Notes under the pieces: generated by a model | Database searches by the model: none | Seen by the model: the letters and a program-made list of their open reading frames with translations, nothing else | What the model was told of the DNA's origin: nothing | Assembly: GCF_028606985.1 (NCBI RefSeq) | Contig: NZ_CP117416.1 | Span: 2,456,001 to 2,520,000, forward strand | Source of the DNA: Paenibacillus kyungheensis | GTDB taxonomy: Bacteria; Bacillota; Bacilli; Paenibacillales; Paenibacillaceae | Direction: 5' to 3' | Length of the DNA stretch: 64,000 nucleotides | Program-made: the position numbers and the translations under genes | Shown: positions 39,421 to 50,057 of the stretch, in pieces | Position numbering within the stretch: position 1 is the stretch's first letter | Layout of the letters: the number at the start of each line of letters is the position of its first letter

Positions 39421-42400
39421 TTGAATGAGTCATTATCACATCTATACAGCCAGATTGAACAAGGAAAGATCGATAAGGTAGAAGGTGCTAAGCAATTACA
39501 GCAATTACTTTCTACAAAGACTGAATCTTCTACACCACTTATCGAATATTCTATCGATGAAAATGTGCTAAAAGATAATGAGCTTCAAGATCAAGCTGTT
39601 CAGTACCTCAAAAAGTTATTATCTTCGGTGTTAATGATGCCTGAACGACAGATTGAAGCCGATGCACCGCTCGAAAAATATGGAATAGACTCTATTATGG
39701 TGATGAAATTAACAGATCAGTTGGAAACTGTTTTTGGTTCATTGTCCAAAACATTATTTTTTGAATATCATAATCTAGAAGAATTAACAGCATACTTTTT
39801 GAAATCACATCGTAAGCAATTGGTTGAACTTTTGGGTACTGGGAAAGAACAGCATACAAAGATACAACCCAAACCCAATCAATCACTTAATGCATCGACA
39901 ACACAAAGAAACATAAGGAATACAAGGTCTTCAAAAGGTTCTGCTAATCTTAATTCCATAGCTGAACATGCTAATGATTCTACAACTGCAACAGAATCTT
40001 CATCTTCACAAGCATTAGATATTGCTATTATTGGATTAGCAGGTCGTTATCCTGAAGCCGAAAACATTTCGCAGTATTGGGAAAACCTTAAAAATGGCAA
40101 AGACTGTATTACCGAGATTCCTCAAGAACGATGGAATTACAAAGTGCATACCGAGATGAAACGTTCTACTAATGATGCGACAGTTTCTGGAAAATGGGGC
40201 GGATTTATAGAAGGAGTGGATCGTTTTGATGCACTCTTTTTTAATATTTCTCCGAGAGAAGCGGAACGTATTGATCCGCAAGAACGACTATTTCTAGAAA
40301 GTGTATATTCTGCTATAGAAGATGCTGGATATACTCGTGCTAATTTAGTCCGATCAACAGCGCAGTCAAAAGTCAACAAAGTAGGCGTGTATGTCGGAGT
40401 AATGTATCAAGAATATCAATTGTATGGAGTAGAATCTCAAAAACGCCATAAAGACCCTTTTGCCTTAAACGGTAATCCCGCATCGATTGCGAATCGGGTA
40501 TCGTATTACTTTAATTTTCATGGGCCAAGTATGGTTGTAGATACGATGTGTTCTTCATCATTAACAGCGATTCATCTCGCATGCCAGAGTCTGCAAAAGC
40601 AAGAATGTGAAGTAGCGATAGCAGGTGGAGTTAACGTCTCTGTCCATCCTAATAAATATGTCATGCTAACACAGGGGCACTTTTTATCCAGTAAAGGCAG
40701 ATGTGAAAGTTTTGGCGAAGGTGGAGACGGATATGTTCCCGGTGAAGGCGTAGGAGCAGCGATCCTCAAGCCGTTAGCCCAAGCTATAGCCGATGGCGAT
40801 CACATTTATGGAGTGATTAAAGGAACAGCGATCAATCATGGAGGTAAAACTAACGGCTATACGGTTCCTAATCCTAATCAACAAGCAGAAGTTATTGACA
40901 AAGCAATCCAAGAATCAGCTATCGATCCTAGAAGTATTAGTTATATCGAAGCTCATGGGACAGGCACATCGTTAGGAGATCCGATTGAGATTGCAGGTCT
41001 TACCAAAATGTTTGATCGCTACACATCTGATCGGTCATTTTGTGCGATCGGTTCTGCCAAATCTAATATCGGACATTGTGAAAGTGCAGCAGGGATTGCA
41101 GGTATAACCAAAGTGTTATTGCAAATGAAGCATCAGAAACTAGCTCCTTCTATTCATTCGCAACCAGCTAATCCTAATATCGATTTTGCAAAAACGCCTT
41201 TTACAGTTCAGCATCAATTAAGTGAATGGCAACGTCCTGTGATCGCTATAGATCATGTAATGACCGAGGTTCCTTTGACTGCTGGTGTGTCTTCGTTCGG
41301 TGCAGGTGGATCTAATGCGCATATAGTGATCCAAGAATATAGGTCTCCAATCGTAGCCAAACAATTAGCTACACCTGTACAACCTGTAATGATTATATTA
41401 TCTGCCAAAAATGAAGAACGATTAAAACAAATCGTTCTTCACTTCATTCATCACCTAACAGAACATACGTATACTGATCAAGATTTGGCTGATATAGCAT
41501 ATACGTTATGTACAGGTAGAGAAGCGATGGATATTCGATTAGGCATCGTGGCTTCTTCGGTAACGAATCTTATTAGTCAGCTTCAAGAGTATATCGAATC
41601 TGATGATATACCTTCATCTGTATACTACGGCAAAGTTCAAAATGATCTGCCTGCATTGCCTTTTTTGTCTACAGATGAAGATATGACAGCTACTATTCAG
41701 CAATGGGTAGAGAAAAGAAAGTATTCTAAATTGCTTGAATTATGGGTGAATGGAATCGAATTGAATTGGGATAATGTATATTCAGCTGGTACATTTCAAA
41801 AAATCAGCTTACCTACGTATCCTTTTGCTCGTGATCGTTACTGGGTTCCCGAAGTGGAAGAAACGCACACATTAGAAATAGAACCGAAGTTTCGTTCTCA
41901 ATCTATTCTTCATCCTTTAGTTCATACGAATACTTCAAATATGAATGTGCAAAAGTATACAACTGTTTTTGAAGGTGATGAATTTTTTATAGCAGATCAT
42001 CGCATAGGAGATGAACATCTTTTACCAGCAGTAACGTATTTAGAAATGGCTAGAGCGGCTGTGGAACAAGCTCTTACAGGAACACCAGTACAAGGACAAT
42101 CGATATCTTTGCAACAAACCGTCTGGAAACAGCCACTTGTAATTGAACAAGAATCTACTGCTGTACACATTGCTTTATTTCCAGAGCAAGAAAATGCTAT
42201 CCATTATGAAATATACACGCAATCTGATGATCTAGCCGAACCGATTATTCATTGTGAAGGCATCGCTATCATTGAAGATGTCAAGATAGAACAACCTTTA
42301 CTAGATATACACCAGATCAAAGCAACATGTAATACAAAAGAATTTACTGTAAACACATGTTATGAAGCTTATCGTCAACTGAATATGAATTATGGAGATC

Positions 42401-45400
42401 GTCACCAAACGATCCATCATCTATATGCAGGGTCAAATGAATGGTTAGCTAAGCTCCAGTTATCTGAAGAATTACAAGTAAATAGTCAGGATTATATTCT
42501 TCATCCTGCGATAGTAGATGGTGCTTTGCAAGCTTCTATTGGAATATGGTTAGGTAGAGAAGAACGATCTCAAGAGCAAGAAACCTTTTTACCGTTTGCT
42601 TTGGAACAAATTGATATCTATCATCGGACAACATCAACAATGTGGGCACATGTCTATCAAGATGAAGTAACTCAATCTTCTATCTCGCAATTAAATATAG
42701 ATCTAATAGATCAGACAGGTCTTCTTTGTGTAAGATTACAAGGCTTAACAAGTAAAGCGATTCGTAATGAAAAAGCAATCTTACTTTCTCCCAAGTGGGA
42801 AGAAAAAGCAGTGACTGATCCATTAGTTGCTCAGCATCGTAAATATGATCAGCATATCATCATGCTATGCGAACCTGATCTGGCACTAGAACAACAAGTG
42901 AAACAACATTTTCCTAATGCACAGTGCATTTCGTTATTACCAGCTCATCTAACGCATGTTGATAAATCAAGCCTTTCGATCGATCAACGTTTTACTCGAT
43001 TGGCTACACAAGCATTTGAAGAAATAAAGCGTATTTTGCAAAGGTATAAAGAAGATCGTGTGTTTATTCAAATGGTCACTGTTCATCAAGTGTCTCAACA
43101 ATCGCCTACTGCTCTTATAGCATTACTCAAAACAGTCACACTGGAAAATCCTAATATAACTATTCAAATGATAGAAACGCAATCTTATCTAACAAATGCT
43201 CAAATCATTACACAATTACAAGAAAATCAGTATAGTGCAGATCAACAGATTCGTTATGAATCTCAACAGCGCTATATCCAGTCTGATTACGAACAGATTA
43301 TCGTACCGGCAAAGACTACTCACTCCCCATGGAAAAATGGCGGAGTTTATTTGATTACCGGCGGTACAGGTGGATTAGGTATGGTTTTTGCAAAAGAAAT
43401 TATACAACAAGTGGAGCAACCGATTGTTATTTTAACAGGTCGAGCAGCCAGTATAGATGAATCTATTCTTTATTCATTACGATCAAAAGAAGCGACTGTG
43501 TTATACAAACAACTTGATCTGACACAACAGGAAGATGTAACCCAATTAATAGCATGGATTACTCAACAATATGGATCATTAAACGGCATTATTCATAGTG
43601 CTGGTATGACTCAAGATAATTTTATCATTAAGAAAACAACCGACGAATTCAATCAAGTGTTAGCTCCAAAAGTAACAGGTACAGTCCATTTGGATTTAGC
43701 TACTCAGTCTATACCATTAGACTTTTTTGTATTATTCTCGTCGGTTGCTAGTGCGTTTGGGAATGCAGGTCAAGCAGATTATGCCACAGCAAATGCTTTT
43801 ATGGATCAATATGCTATTGATCGTCATAAGCAAGTATTAGCTGGAGAACGTTCCGGTCAGACAGTGAGTTTTAATTGGGGTCTATGGGTAGAAGGTGGAA
43901 TGCATATCGATAAAGATACAGCACAGTTTCTGTATCGTACGACAGGTATGAGACCATTGCCTACATTGACTGGATTACAACTTTTTTATGCAGGTATGGC
44001 GTCTAATCAACCTCAAATCATTACTTTATATGGCGATCAAGCTCAGTTATCATCCATATTATTATCAAGAACGAATGCAGTTCCAACGCTAACAAATCAT
44101 AAAGTGGAAAAAGAAATACTACACATCATGGCTACTATTCTCAAAGTAGATGCTTCTGAATTGGATCCAGAAACAGAATGGTCTGAATACGGTTTTGATC
44201 AGACGATGTTAGCAGATCTATCCCATCAATTGAATCAGCACTTTCAATTGCAATTAACAGCCTTAACGTTCGTAGAATATACCACTATTCAGCAATTAAC
44301 AAATTGGATTGAATCGGTAATCACTATCTCATCACAAGCAGACACCAATAAAATAGCAGATCAAAAGGGTGTAAATCTACATGAACCTCAATCTGTTGAC
44401 GTTCATGAACAATCGAATAGTCTACAATCATCAACAATGATGTATTTGAAACAAACACTATCTACTATTCTCAAGTTGCCTATAGACCACATTGAAGCCA
44501 ATGCTCCAATGGAGAAGTACGGTATCGATTCAATTACAACATTACAATTCACAGAACAATTAGAGCAGACATTTGGGCGATTATCCAAAACACTATTATT
44601 TGAATATCAGACATTATCAGCATTAACAACTTATTTCATCAAAGCACACTTTGATATTTTGGATAAGCAATTTAATATCAGTACAGTTCAAAAATCTTCA
44701 CCTTCTGTTGCTAAAGCAGAATATTTATCTACTAATCAACCAAAGAAAGCAATCCAAGCACAGTTACCTGGTATTCATTCTCGCTTCAAATTGGCTTATC
44801 ATACTCATCAACCTGTAGAAAAGCATGAAACAGATATTGCTATTATCGGATTATCTGGTCGCTATCCTCAAGCCGATCATGTAGATCAATACTGGGAAAA
44901 TCTAAAACAAGGAATAGACTGTATTACAGATATTCCTCCAAGTCGTTGGAATAATGATTCGCTAGATTCTACATCATCGCAGAATAGAAATCAGGGCGGA
45001 TTTATAGATGGAGTAGAGCAATTTGATCCACTATTTTTTAATATTTCACCTAAAGAAGCAGAGATGATGGACCCGCAAGAACGATTGTTTTTACAAACGG
45101 TCTATCAAGCGATTGAAGATGCAGGTTATACCCGACAGACACTTGGTGCTTCTACAGACTCGAATGAAAATCATCAAGTGGGTGTCTATGTAGGTGTTAT
45201 GTATGAAGAGTATCAATTGTATGGAGCACAAGCACAAGCATTAAGCCAGAGTTCTGTAGCACTTAGTGGAAATCCAGCATCGATTGCAAATCGTGTATCG
45301 TATTTCTGTAACTTTAATGGGCCGAGTATGGCTGTAGATACGATGTGTTCTTCTTCACTAACAGCGATTCATTTGGCTTGTCAAAGTCTGATTACTCAAG

Positions 45401-48400
45401 AATGTTCGACCGCGATAGCAGGTGGAGTCAATATTTCTGTTCATCCTAACAAGTATCACATGCTAAATCAGGGTGGATTCCTGTCGAGTCAAGGAAGATG
45501 TGAAAGCTTTGGTGCAAATGGTGATGGTTATGTGCCTGGCGAAGGTGTAGGAGCTGTTGTACTAAAACCTCTATCTGTTGCTCAGGCAGACGGTGATCAT
45601 ATTTACGGAATTATTAAAGGTTCAGCAATCAATCATGGTGGCAAAACTAATGGTTATACGGTTCCTAATCCTGTTGCTCAGTCTCAAGTGATTCAGCAAG
45701 CATTTCAACGGGCAGGGATAGAGCCGAGAACGATTAGCTACGTAGAAGCGCATGGAACAGGAACATCTTTAGGTGATCCTATTGAGATAGCTGGATTAAA
45801 TGCTGTCTACCAGCAAAATACAGCAGATAAGCATTTCTGCGCTATAGGTTCAGTAAAGTCTAATATTGGACATTGCGAGAGTGCCGCTGGTATCGCAGGA
45901 TTAACTAAAATTCTATTGCAAATGAAGCATCAACAACTTGTGCCTTCATTGCATGCAGATCCATCGAATCCGAATATCGATTTTGATCATATTCCGTTTT
46001 TTGTTCAAAAAGAATTATCACAATGGCAACGCCCTTTACTTGAAGAACATGGTAAAAAGAAAGAAATACCTAGAAGAGCAGGGTTGTCTTCTTTTGGAGC
46101 CGGTGGTTCGAATGCTCATCTGATTATTGAAGAATATACAGTAGAACCAGCGATTACAACGTCTACTGATTTATCTGAAAATGATCCGGTACTGATTATA
46201 TTATCTGCCAAAACAGAAGCACAATTGCGTATACAAGCACAACAATTATTAGAGAAGCTAGCAACGGATCGTTCAGCATATCCTTTACAACAGATTGCTT
46301 ATACTTTACAGGTCGGTAGAGAAGCGATGGAAGAACGGTTAGCCTTTGTGACGCATTCGTTATCGGATATGAAAGAGAAGTTGAAATCGTATCTACAACC
46401 AACTACACAACATCATTCATACCAGTTCTATCGAGGACATACGAAAGCGCATAAAGAAATGTTATCTATGCTGTCTTCAGATCGTGGATTTGAAAATATG
46501 ATTGCTTCATGGCTCAATCATCGTCAGTATAATCAATTATTAGAATTATGGGTAAAAGGTCTAACAGTCGATTGGAAATCACTTTATAGCGATCGCCAGC
46601 CACAGCGTATTTCTTTACCTGTATATCCGTTTGCCAAAGAAAGATATTGGGCTCCAGATCATCTGATGTCTGCAAGCTCTAATCTATCGACATCATTGCC
46701 AAAAGCACAACAACAATCTGACCGAACATCAATTATATATAAAAAGCATTGGCAAATGAGTGCTATAACGGAATCATTCAATACCGAGCTTACTTTACCT
46801 GCTGATAGACGTGTAGTCATTTTAATGAATAACAAAACAGAAAGTTTAGAAAAGCATCTATCTGCTATAATCCCGAATTTGTTGATCTGGCATGAAGACG
46901 ATCTGGCACATCAATTGGAGAGCACAGAGGAGCAAATAAAATCGATTGCAAGCTTTATTGATCTGACTGCATGGACAAGTGATGATACGAGTGATAGTAA
47001 CAGTAACATACGCTACACTTTACACAAAGGCTGGTTGCAATGGTTACAACGCTGGATTGAGATCAACCAAAAAACACCGATCACATTATTGCAGGTAACA
47101 AAAGGGTTAGAGTCTTTTCAGAATATATCTGTACATCTTCAAGGAGCAGAACGTGTAGGATTGTATCGGATGTTACAACATGAATATGCTCATGTACGGT
47201 CAAAACATATTGATTTTGATCTGAATGCATCAGAAGAAAGGACAGCTTTTGCGATTATGCAAGAGCTGTTATTTGATTCTCCAGATGTGGAAGTATGCTA
47301 TCGCTCCGATCAGCGTTGGGTAGCTTATCTCGGACTTGTAGAGAATATGCCTGATTTTACTACTGCTCCCGCTCAACGCCGTTCATTTGATCCAGAACAA
47401 GTCCTTTGGATCACTGGAGGAACTAGAGGATTGGGGATGTTATGTGCTCAACATTTTGTAGCTCAATATGGAGTGAAGAAGCTTGTATTAAGCGGTCAAG
47501 AAGTATTACCGCCAAGGGAAGAATGGCATTTATATGATCATCAAACTTCAATAACGGCAGAAAAAATAAAATCGATTGTCCAACTAGAAAAACAAGGTGT
47601 ACAGATCTATGTGGCTTCTGTAGATCTAACATCTATGCAAGAAGTACAGAAAATGATTGATGAAGTCCATTCGGAGTTAGGTTCGATAGGCGGTGTTATT
47701 CATTGTGCAGGTACAGCTGATCAGATCAATCCAGCCTTTATTCGCAAACAGGTAGATTCAGTTGAATCTGTGATGAATCCCAAAATAAAAGGACTGCATA
47801 CTTTGCATCAGTGCTTGCAACAAGAACCTTTACAATTCTGGGTATTGTTCTCGTCAGTTGCTGCAACGATCCCATCACTGGCTGTAGGACAAAGTGATTA
47901 TGCTATGGCAAATGCTTATATGGATTATTTTGCTGAAGCTTCTACAGATTCGTATCCGATATACAGTATTCAGTGGCCTAGCTGGAAAGAAACTGGATTT
48001 GGCGAAGTGAAAAGTAAGCCTTATGAGCAAACAGGATTACTCAGTATGACCAATACAGAAGGATTGCAGTTGCTTGATTCTATTATGAACTCATCCAAAG
48101 ATAACGTGATATTGCCTGCTGTTATCCATGAAGAGATTGCGCAACCATCAGTATGGATGAAGTATCAACCATCTGTATTCTCTAACAAGTTGATAGCAGA
48201 GCAAAACGTCCAATCTGCTTACACACCAGCATCATCAATCGCTATGCCAGAGTCAGATGAATTACACCATATGACTTTGGATTGGTTAAGAAAGCTGATT
48301 GCAGAAGAATTGAAAGTAGATGTTGCACGATTAGATGATCATACGCCATTTGCTGAATATGGAATCGATTCTATTTTATTAGCACAAATTATTACAACGT

Positions 48401-50055
48401 TAGATCGAACATTACAAGGAACTGCTGTAGATCCAACCATGATGTTAGAGTATCCTACGATTCACCAATTAGCAGAACAATTGGTGTACACGTATCCATT
48501 GGAATTAGTTACATTATTCACAAATGATACAACTACAGAGCCAATCGTAAGTCCATCACCGACAATTATTGAAAAGGCTCAAGATATGTATACGCCTATG
48601 TCTGAGAAACAACAAGAGCCGAAGCAGAAGATTGCTGTGATTGGTATAGGATGCCATTTTCCTGATGCCAATGATCCGTTGCAATTTTGGAATAATTTAA
48701 AATCGGGCAAAGATAGTATTCAAAAAGCACCATCTTCTCGTCAGCATCAACAATCTAATAGAATCGCTCCATATGATTCGACAACTCATGTGCGGTATGG
48801 AGCTTTTTTACCACATATCGAACAATTTGATCCTGCTTATTTTGGTATCAGTGAATCGTTGGCTGTGCAGATTGATCCGTTACAACGACAACTTTTAGAA
48901 GTGAGTGTCGAAGCGGCTACAGATGCAGGATATACCAAACAGCAATTATCAAATACACAAACAGGTGTATTTGTAGGATCACGTACCAGTAACTATTCTT
49001 CTAAAGTCGATCGTACAGCAAAAGACACGATTGTCGGTATAGGGCAAAATTTTATCGCTGCACATTTAGCGCATTTTTATAATTTGAAAGGTCCTAATCT
49101 AGTTGTAGATACTGCTTGCTCTAGTTCACTTACAGCGATTCATCTGGCTGTACAAAGTATTCAAAATGGAGAGTGTGAATTGGCTTTTGCAGGGGGAGTT
49201 GATATTTTGCTAGATGAAGTTCCTTTTGAAACGTTAGGATCAGCTAATGTATTATCGACAGATTCACGCTGTAAAACATTTAGTGCAGATGCAGATGGGA
49301 TAGGCTTGGGAGAAGGATGCGGAGTTGTGATACTCAAGCCGCTACATCAAGCGATTGCAGATCAAGATCGTATCTACGGCGTGATTGATGGAAGTGCTTT
49401 GAATAATGATGGCAACACGATGGGAATCACAACACCTAATCCAGAAGCGCAGAAAGAATTGGTATACAAAGCAGTTCAGAATGCAAATATCGATCCTTCG
49501 ACGATTAGTTATATAGAGACTCATGGTACAGGTACATTAATTGGCGATCCGATTGAATTAAAAGCATTAACCAGCGTTTTTTCAGGTGTAACAGATCGTC
49601 AACAATTTTGCGGAGTAGGTAGTGTGAAAAGCAATATCGGTCACTTATTAAGTGCAGCAGGAGTAGCTAGCTTTATCAAAGTATTGCTGTCTCTTGTGCA
49701 TGAAGAGTTACCACCTACGATTCACTGTGAAGTCCCTAATCCAAGATTTCGATTTGAGCAATCACCATTTTATATTGTGCAACAGCATCAGAAGTGGAGT
49801 CATACACAAGGAATATTGCGTGCCGGTATCAGCGCATTTGGATTAGGCGGTAATAATGCTCATATTCTTGTAAGTAATGAAGGGATTCCTGCCTCTTATC
49901 GTCATCAATTGCCTTTATCGTATTCTAATGTTGGATTTAATCGTCAACGATACTGGCCTACAGAACCCCAAGAGTATGCAACATCTGGAGTGATATCTTC
50001 AGAAGCAACATCTGATTTTTTTGATGTGATTAAAGTTGGCGAAGGGAGTGAATAG
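39421..50055 (+). CDS. Trans-AT PKS 4: ACP-KS6-DH*-KR-ACP(dead)-ACP-KS7-KR-ACP-KS8
   Basis: A 3544-residue protein. The first ACP (Ser91) completes module 5. Module 6: KS6 (Cys377, DTMCSSS), DH with His860 and Asp1033 but aspartate 864 in place of the motif glycine, KR (Tyr1454), an ACP-like domain in which Gln1594 stands where the phosphopantetheine serine should be (GFDQT), then a normal ACP (Ser1704). Module 7: KS7 (Cys1976), a KR with TGGTRGLG and Tyr2827, and ACP (Ser2984). KS8 (Cys3233 in DTACSSS, with HGTGT and NIGH) ends the protein, so module 8 is split. KS6 and KS7 share the rare GVMYxEYQLYG segment. The start is probably TTG 39421, since GAGG lies 8 nt before it and the GTG at 39412 overlaps that site. 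Confidence 0.92.
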   Translation: MNESLSHLYSQIEQGKIDKVEGAKQLQQLLSTKTESSTPLIEYSIDENVLKDNELQDQAVQYLKKLLSSVLMMPERQIEADAPLEKYGIDSIMVMKLTDQLETVFGSLSKTLFFEYHNLEELTAYFLKSHRKQLVELLGTGKEQHTKIQPKPNQSLNASTTQRNIRNTRSSKGSANLNSIAEHANDSTTATESSSSQALDIAIIGLAGRYPEAENISQYWENLKNGKDCITEIPQERWNYKVHTEMKRSTNDATVSGKWGGFIEGVDRFDALFFNISPREAERIDPQERLFLESVYSAIEDAGYTRANLVRSTAQSKVNKVGVYVGVMYQEYQLYGVESQKRHKDPFALNGNPASIANRVSYYFNFHGPSMVVDTMCSSSLTAIHLACQSLQKQECEVAIAGGVNVSVHPNKYVMLTQGHFLSSKGRCESFGEGGDGYVPGEGVGAAILKPLAQAIADGDHIYGVIKGTAINHGGKTNGYTVPNPNQQAEVIDKAIQESAIDPRSISYIEAHGTGTSLGDPIEIAGLTKMFDRYTSDRSFCAIGSAKSNIGHCESAAGIAGITKVLLQMKHQKLAPSIHSQPANPNIDFAKTPFTVQHQLSEWQRPVIAIDHVMTEVPLTAGVSSFGAGGSNAHIVIQEYRSPIVAKQLATPVQPVMIILSAKNEERLKQIVLHFIHHLTEHTYTDQDLADIAYTLCTGREAMDIRLGIVASSVTNLISQLQEYIESDDIPSSVYYGKVQNDLPALPFLSTDEDMTATIQQWVEKRKYSKLLELWVNGIELNWDNVYSAGTFQKISLPTYPFARDRYWVPEVEETHTLEIEPKFRSQSILHPLVHTNTSNMNVQKYTTVFEGDEFFIADHRIGDEHLLPAVTYLEMARAAVEQALTGTPVQGQSISLQQTVWKQPLVIEQESTAVHIALFPEQENAIHYEIYTQSDDLAEPIIHCEGIAIIEDVKIEQPLLDIHQIKATCNTKEFTVNTCYEAYRQLNMNYGDRHQTIHHLYAGSNEWLAKLQLSEELQVNSQDYILHPAIVDGALQASIGIWLGREERSQEQETFLPFALEQIDIYHRTTSTMWAHVYQDEVTQSSISQLNIDLIDQTGLLCVRLQGLTSKAIRNEKAILLSPKWEEKAVTDPLVAQHRKYDQHIIMLCEPDLALEQQVKQHFPNAQCISLLPAHLTHVDKSSLSIDQRFTRLATQAFEEIKRILQRYKEDRVFIQMVTVHQVSQQSPTALIALLKTVTLENPNITIQMIETQSYLTNAQIITQLQENQYSADQQIRYESQQRYIQSDYEQIIVPAKTTHSPWKNGGVYLITGGTGGLGMVFAKEIIQQVEQPIVILTGRAASIDESILYSLRSKEATVLYKQLDLTQQEDVTQLIAWITQQYGSLNGIIHSAGMTQDNFIIKKTTDEFNQVLAPKVTGTVHLDLATQSIPLDFFVLFSSVASAFGNAGQADYATANAFMDQYAIDRHKQVLAGERSGQTVSFNWGLWVEGGMHIDKDTAQFLYRTTGMRPLPTLTGLQLFYAGMASNQPQIITLYGDQAQLSSILLSRTNAVPTLTNHKVEKEILHIMATILKVDASELDPETEWSEYGFDQTMLADLSHQLNQHFQLQLTALTFVEYTTIQQLTNWIESVITISSQADTNKIADQKGVNLHEPQSVDVHEQSNSLQSSTMMYLKQTLSTILKLPIDHIEANAPMEKYGIDSITTLQFTEQLEQTFGRLSKTLLFEYQTLSALTTYFIKAHFDILDKQFNISTVQKSSPSVAKAEYLSTNQPKKAIQAQLPGIHSRFKLAYHTHQPVEKHETDIAIIGLSGRYPQADHVDQYWENLKQGIDCITDIPPSRWNNDSLDSTSSQNRNQGGFIDGVEQFDPLFFNISPKEAEMMDPQERLFLQTVYQAIEDAGYTRQTLGASTDSNENHQVGVYVGVMYEEYQLYGAQAQALSQSSVALSGNPASIANRVSYFCNFNGPSMAVDTMCSSSLTAIHLACQSLITQECSTAIAGGVNISVHPNKYHMLNQGGFLSSQGRCESFGANGDGYVPGEGVGAVVLKPLSVAQADGDHIYGIIKGSAINHGGKTNGYTVPNPVAQSQVIQQAFQRAGIEPRTISYVEAHGTGTSLGDPIEIAGLNAVYQQNTADKHFCAIGSVKSNIGHCESAAGIAGLTKILLQMKHQQLVPSLHADPSNPNIDFDHIPFFVQKELSQWQRPLLEEHGKKKEIPRRAGLSSFGAGGSNAHLIIEEYTVEPAITTSTDLSENDPVLIILSAKTEAQLRIQAQQLLEKLATDRSAYPLQQIAYTLQVGREAMEERLAFVTHSLSDMKEKLKSYLQPTTQHHSYQFYRGHTKAHKEMLSMLSSDRGFENMIASWLNHRQYNQLLELWVKGLTVDWKSLYSDRQPQRISLPVYPFAKERYWAPDHLMSASSNLSTSLPKAQQQSDRTSIIYKKHWQMSAITESFNTELTLPADRRVVILMNNKTESLEKHLSAIIPNLLIWHEDDLAHQLESTEEQIKSIASFIDLTAWTSDDTSDSNSNIRYTLHKGWLQWLQRWIEINQKTPITLLQVTKGLESFQNISVHLQGAERVGLYRMLQHEYAHVRSKHIDFDLNASEERTAFAIMQELLFDSPDVEVCYRSDQRWVAYLGLVENMPDFTTAPAQRRSFDPEQVLWITGGTRGLGMLCAQHFVAQYGVKKLVLSGQEVLPPREEWHLYDHQTSITAEKIKSIVQLEKQGVQIYVASVDLTSMQEVQKMIDEVHSELGSIGGVIHCAGTADQINPAFIRKQVDSVESVMNPKIKGLHTLHQCLQQEPLQFWVLFSSVAATIPSLAVGQSDYAMANAYMDYFAEASTDSYPIYSIQWPSWKETGFGEVKSKPYEQTGLLSMTNTEGLQLLDSIMNSSKDNVILPAVIHEEIAQPSVWMKYQPSVFSNKLIAEQNVQSAYTPASSIAMPESDELHHMTLDWLRKLIAEELKVDVARLDDHTPFAEYGIDSILLAQIITTLDRTLQGTAVDPTMMLEYPTIHQLAEQLVYTYPLELVTLFTNDTTTEPIVSPSPTIIEKAQDMYTPMSEKQQEPKQKIAVIGIGCHFPDANDPLQFWNNLKSGKDSIQKAPSSRQHQQSNRIAPYDSTTHVRYGAFLPHIEQFDPAYFGISESLAVQIDPLQRQLLEVSVEAATDAGYTKQQLSNTQTGVFVGSRTSNYSSKVDRTAKDTIVGIGQNFIAAHLAHFYNLKGPNLVVDTACSSSLTAIHLAVQSIQNGECELAFAGGVDILLDEVPFETLGSANVLSTDSRCKTFSADADGIGLGEGCGVVILKPLHQAIADQDRIYGVIDGSALNNDGNTMGITTPNPEAQKELVYKAVQNANIDPSTISYIETHGTGTLIGDPIELKALTSVFSGVTDRQQFCGVGSVKSNIGHLLSAAGVASFIKVLLSLVHEELPPTIHCEVPNPRFRFEQSPFYIVQQHQKWSHTQGILRAGISAFGLGGNNAHILVSNEGIPASYRHQLPLSYSNVGFNRQRYWPTEPQEYATSGVISSEATSDFFDVIKVGEGSE

Positions 50056-50057
50056 GG

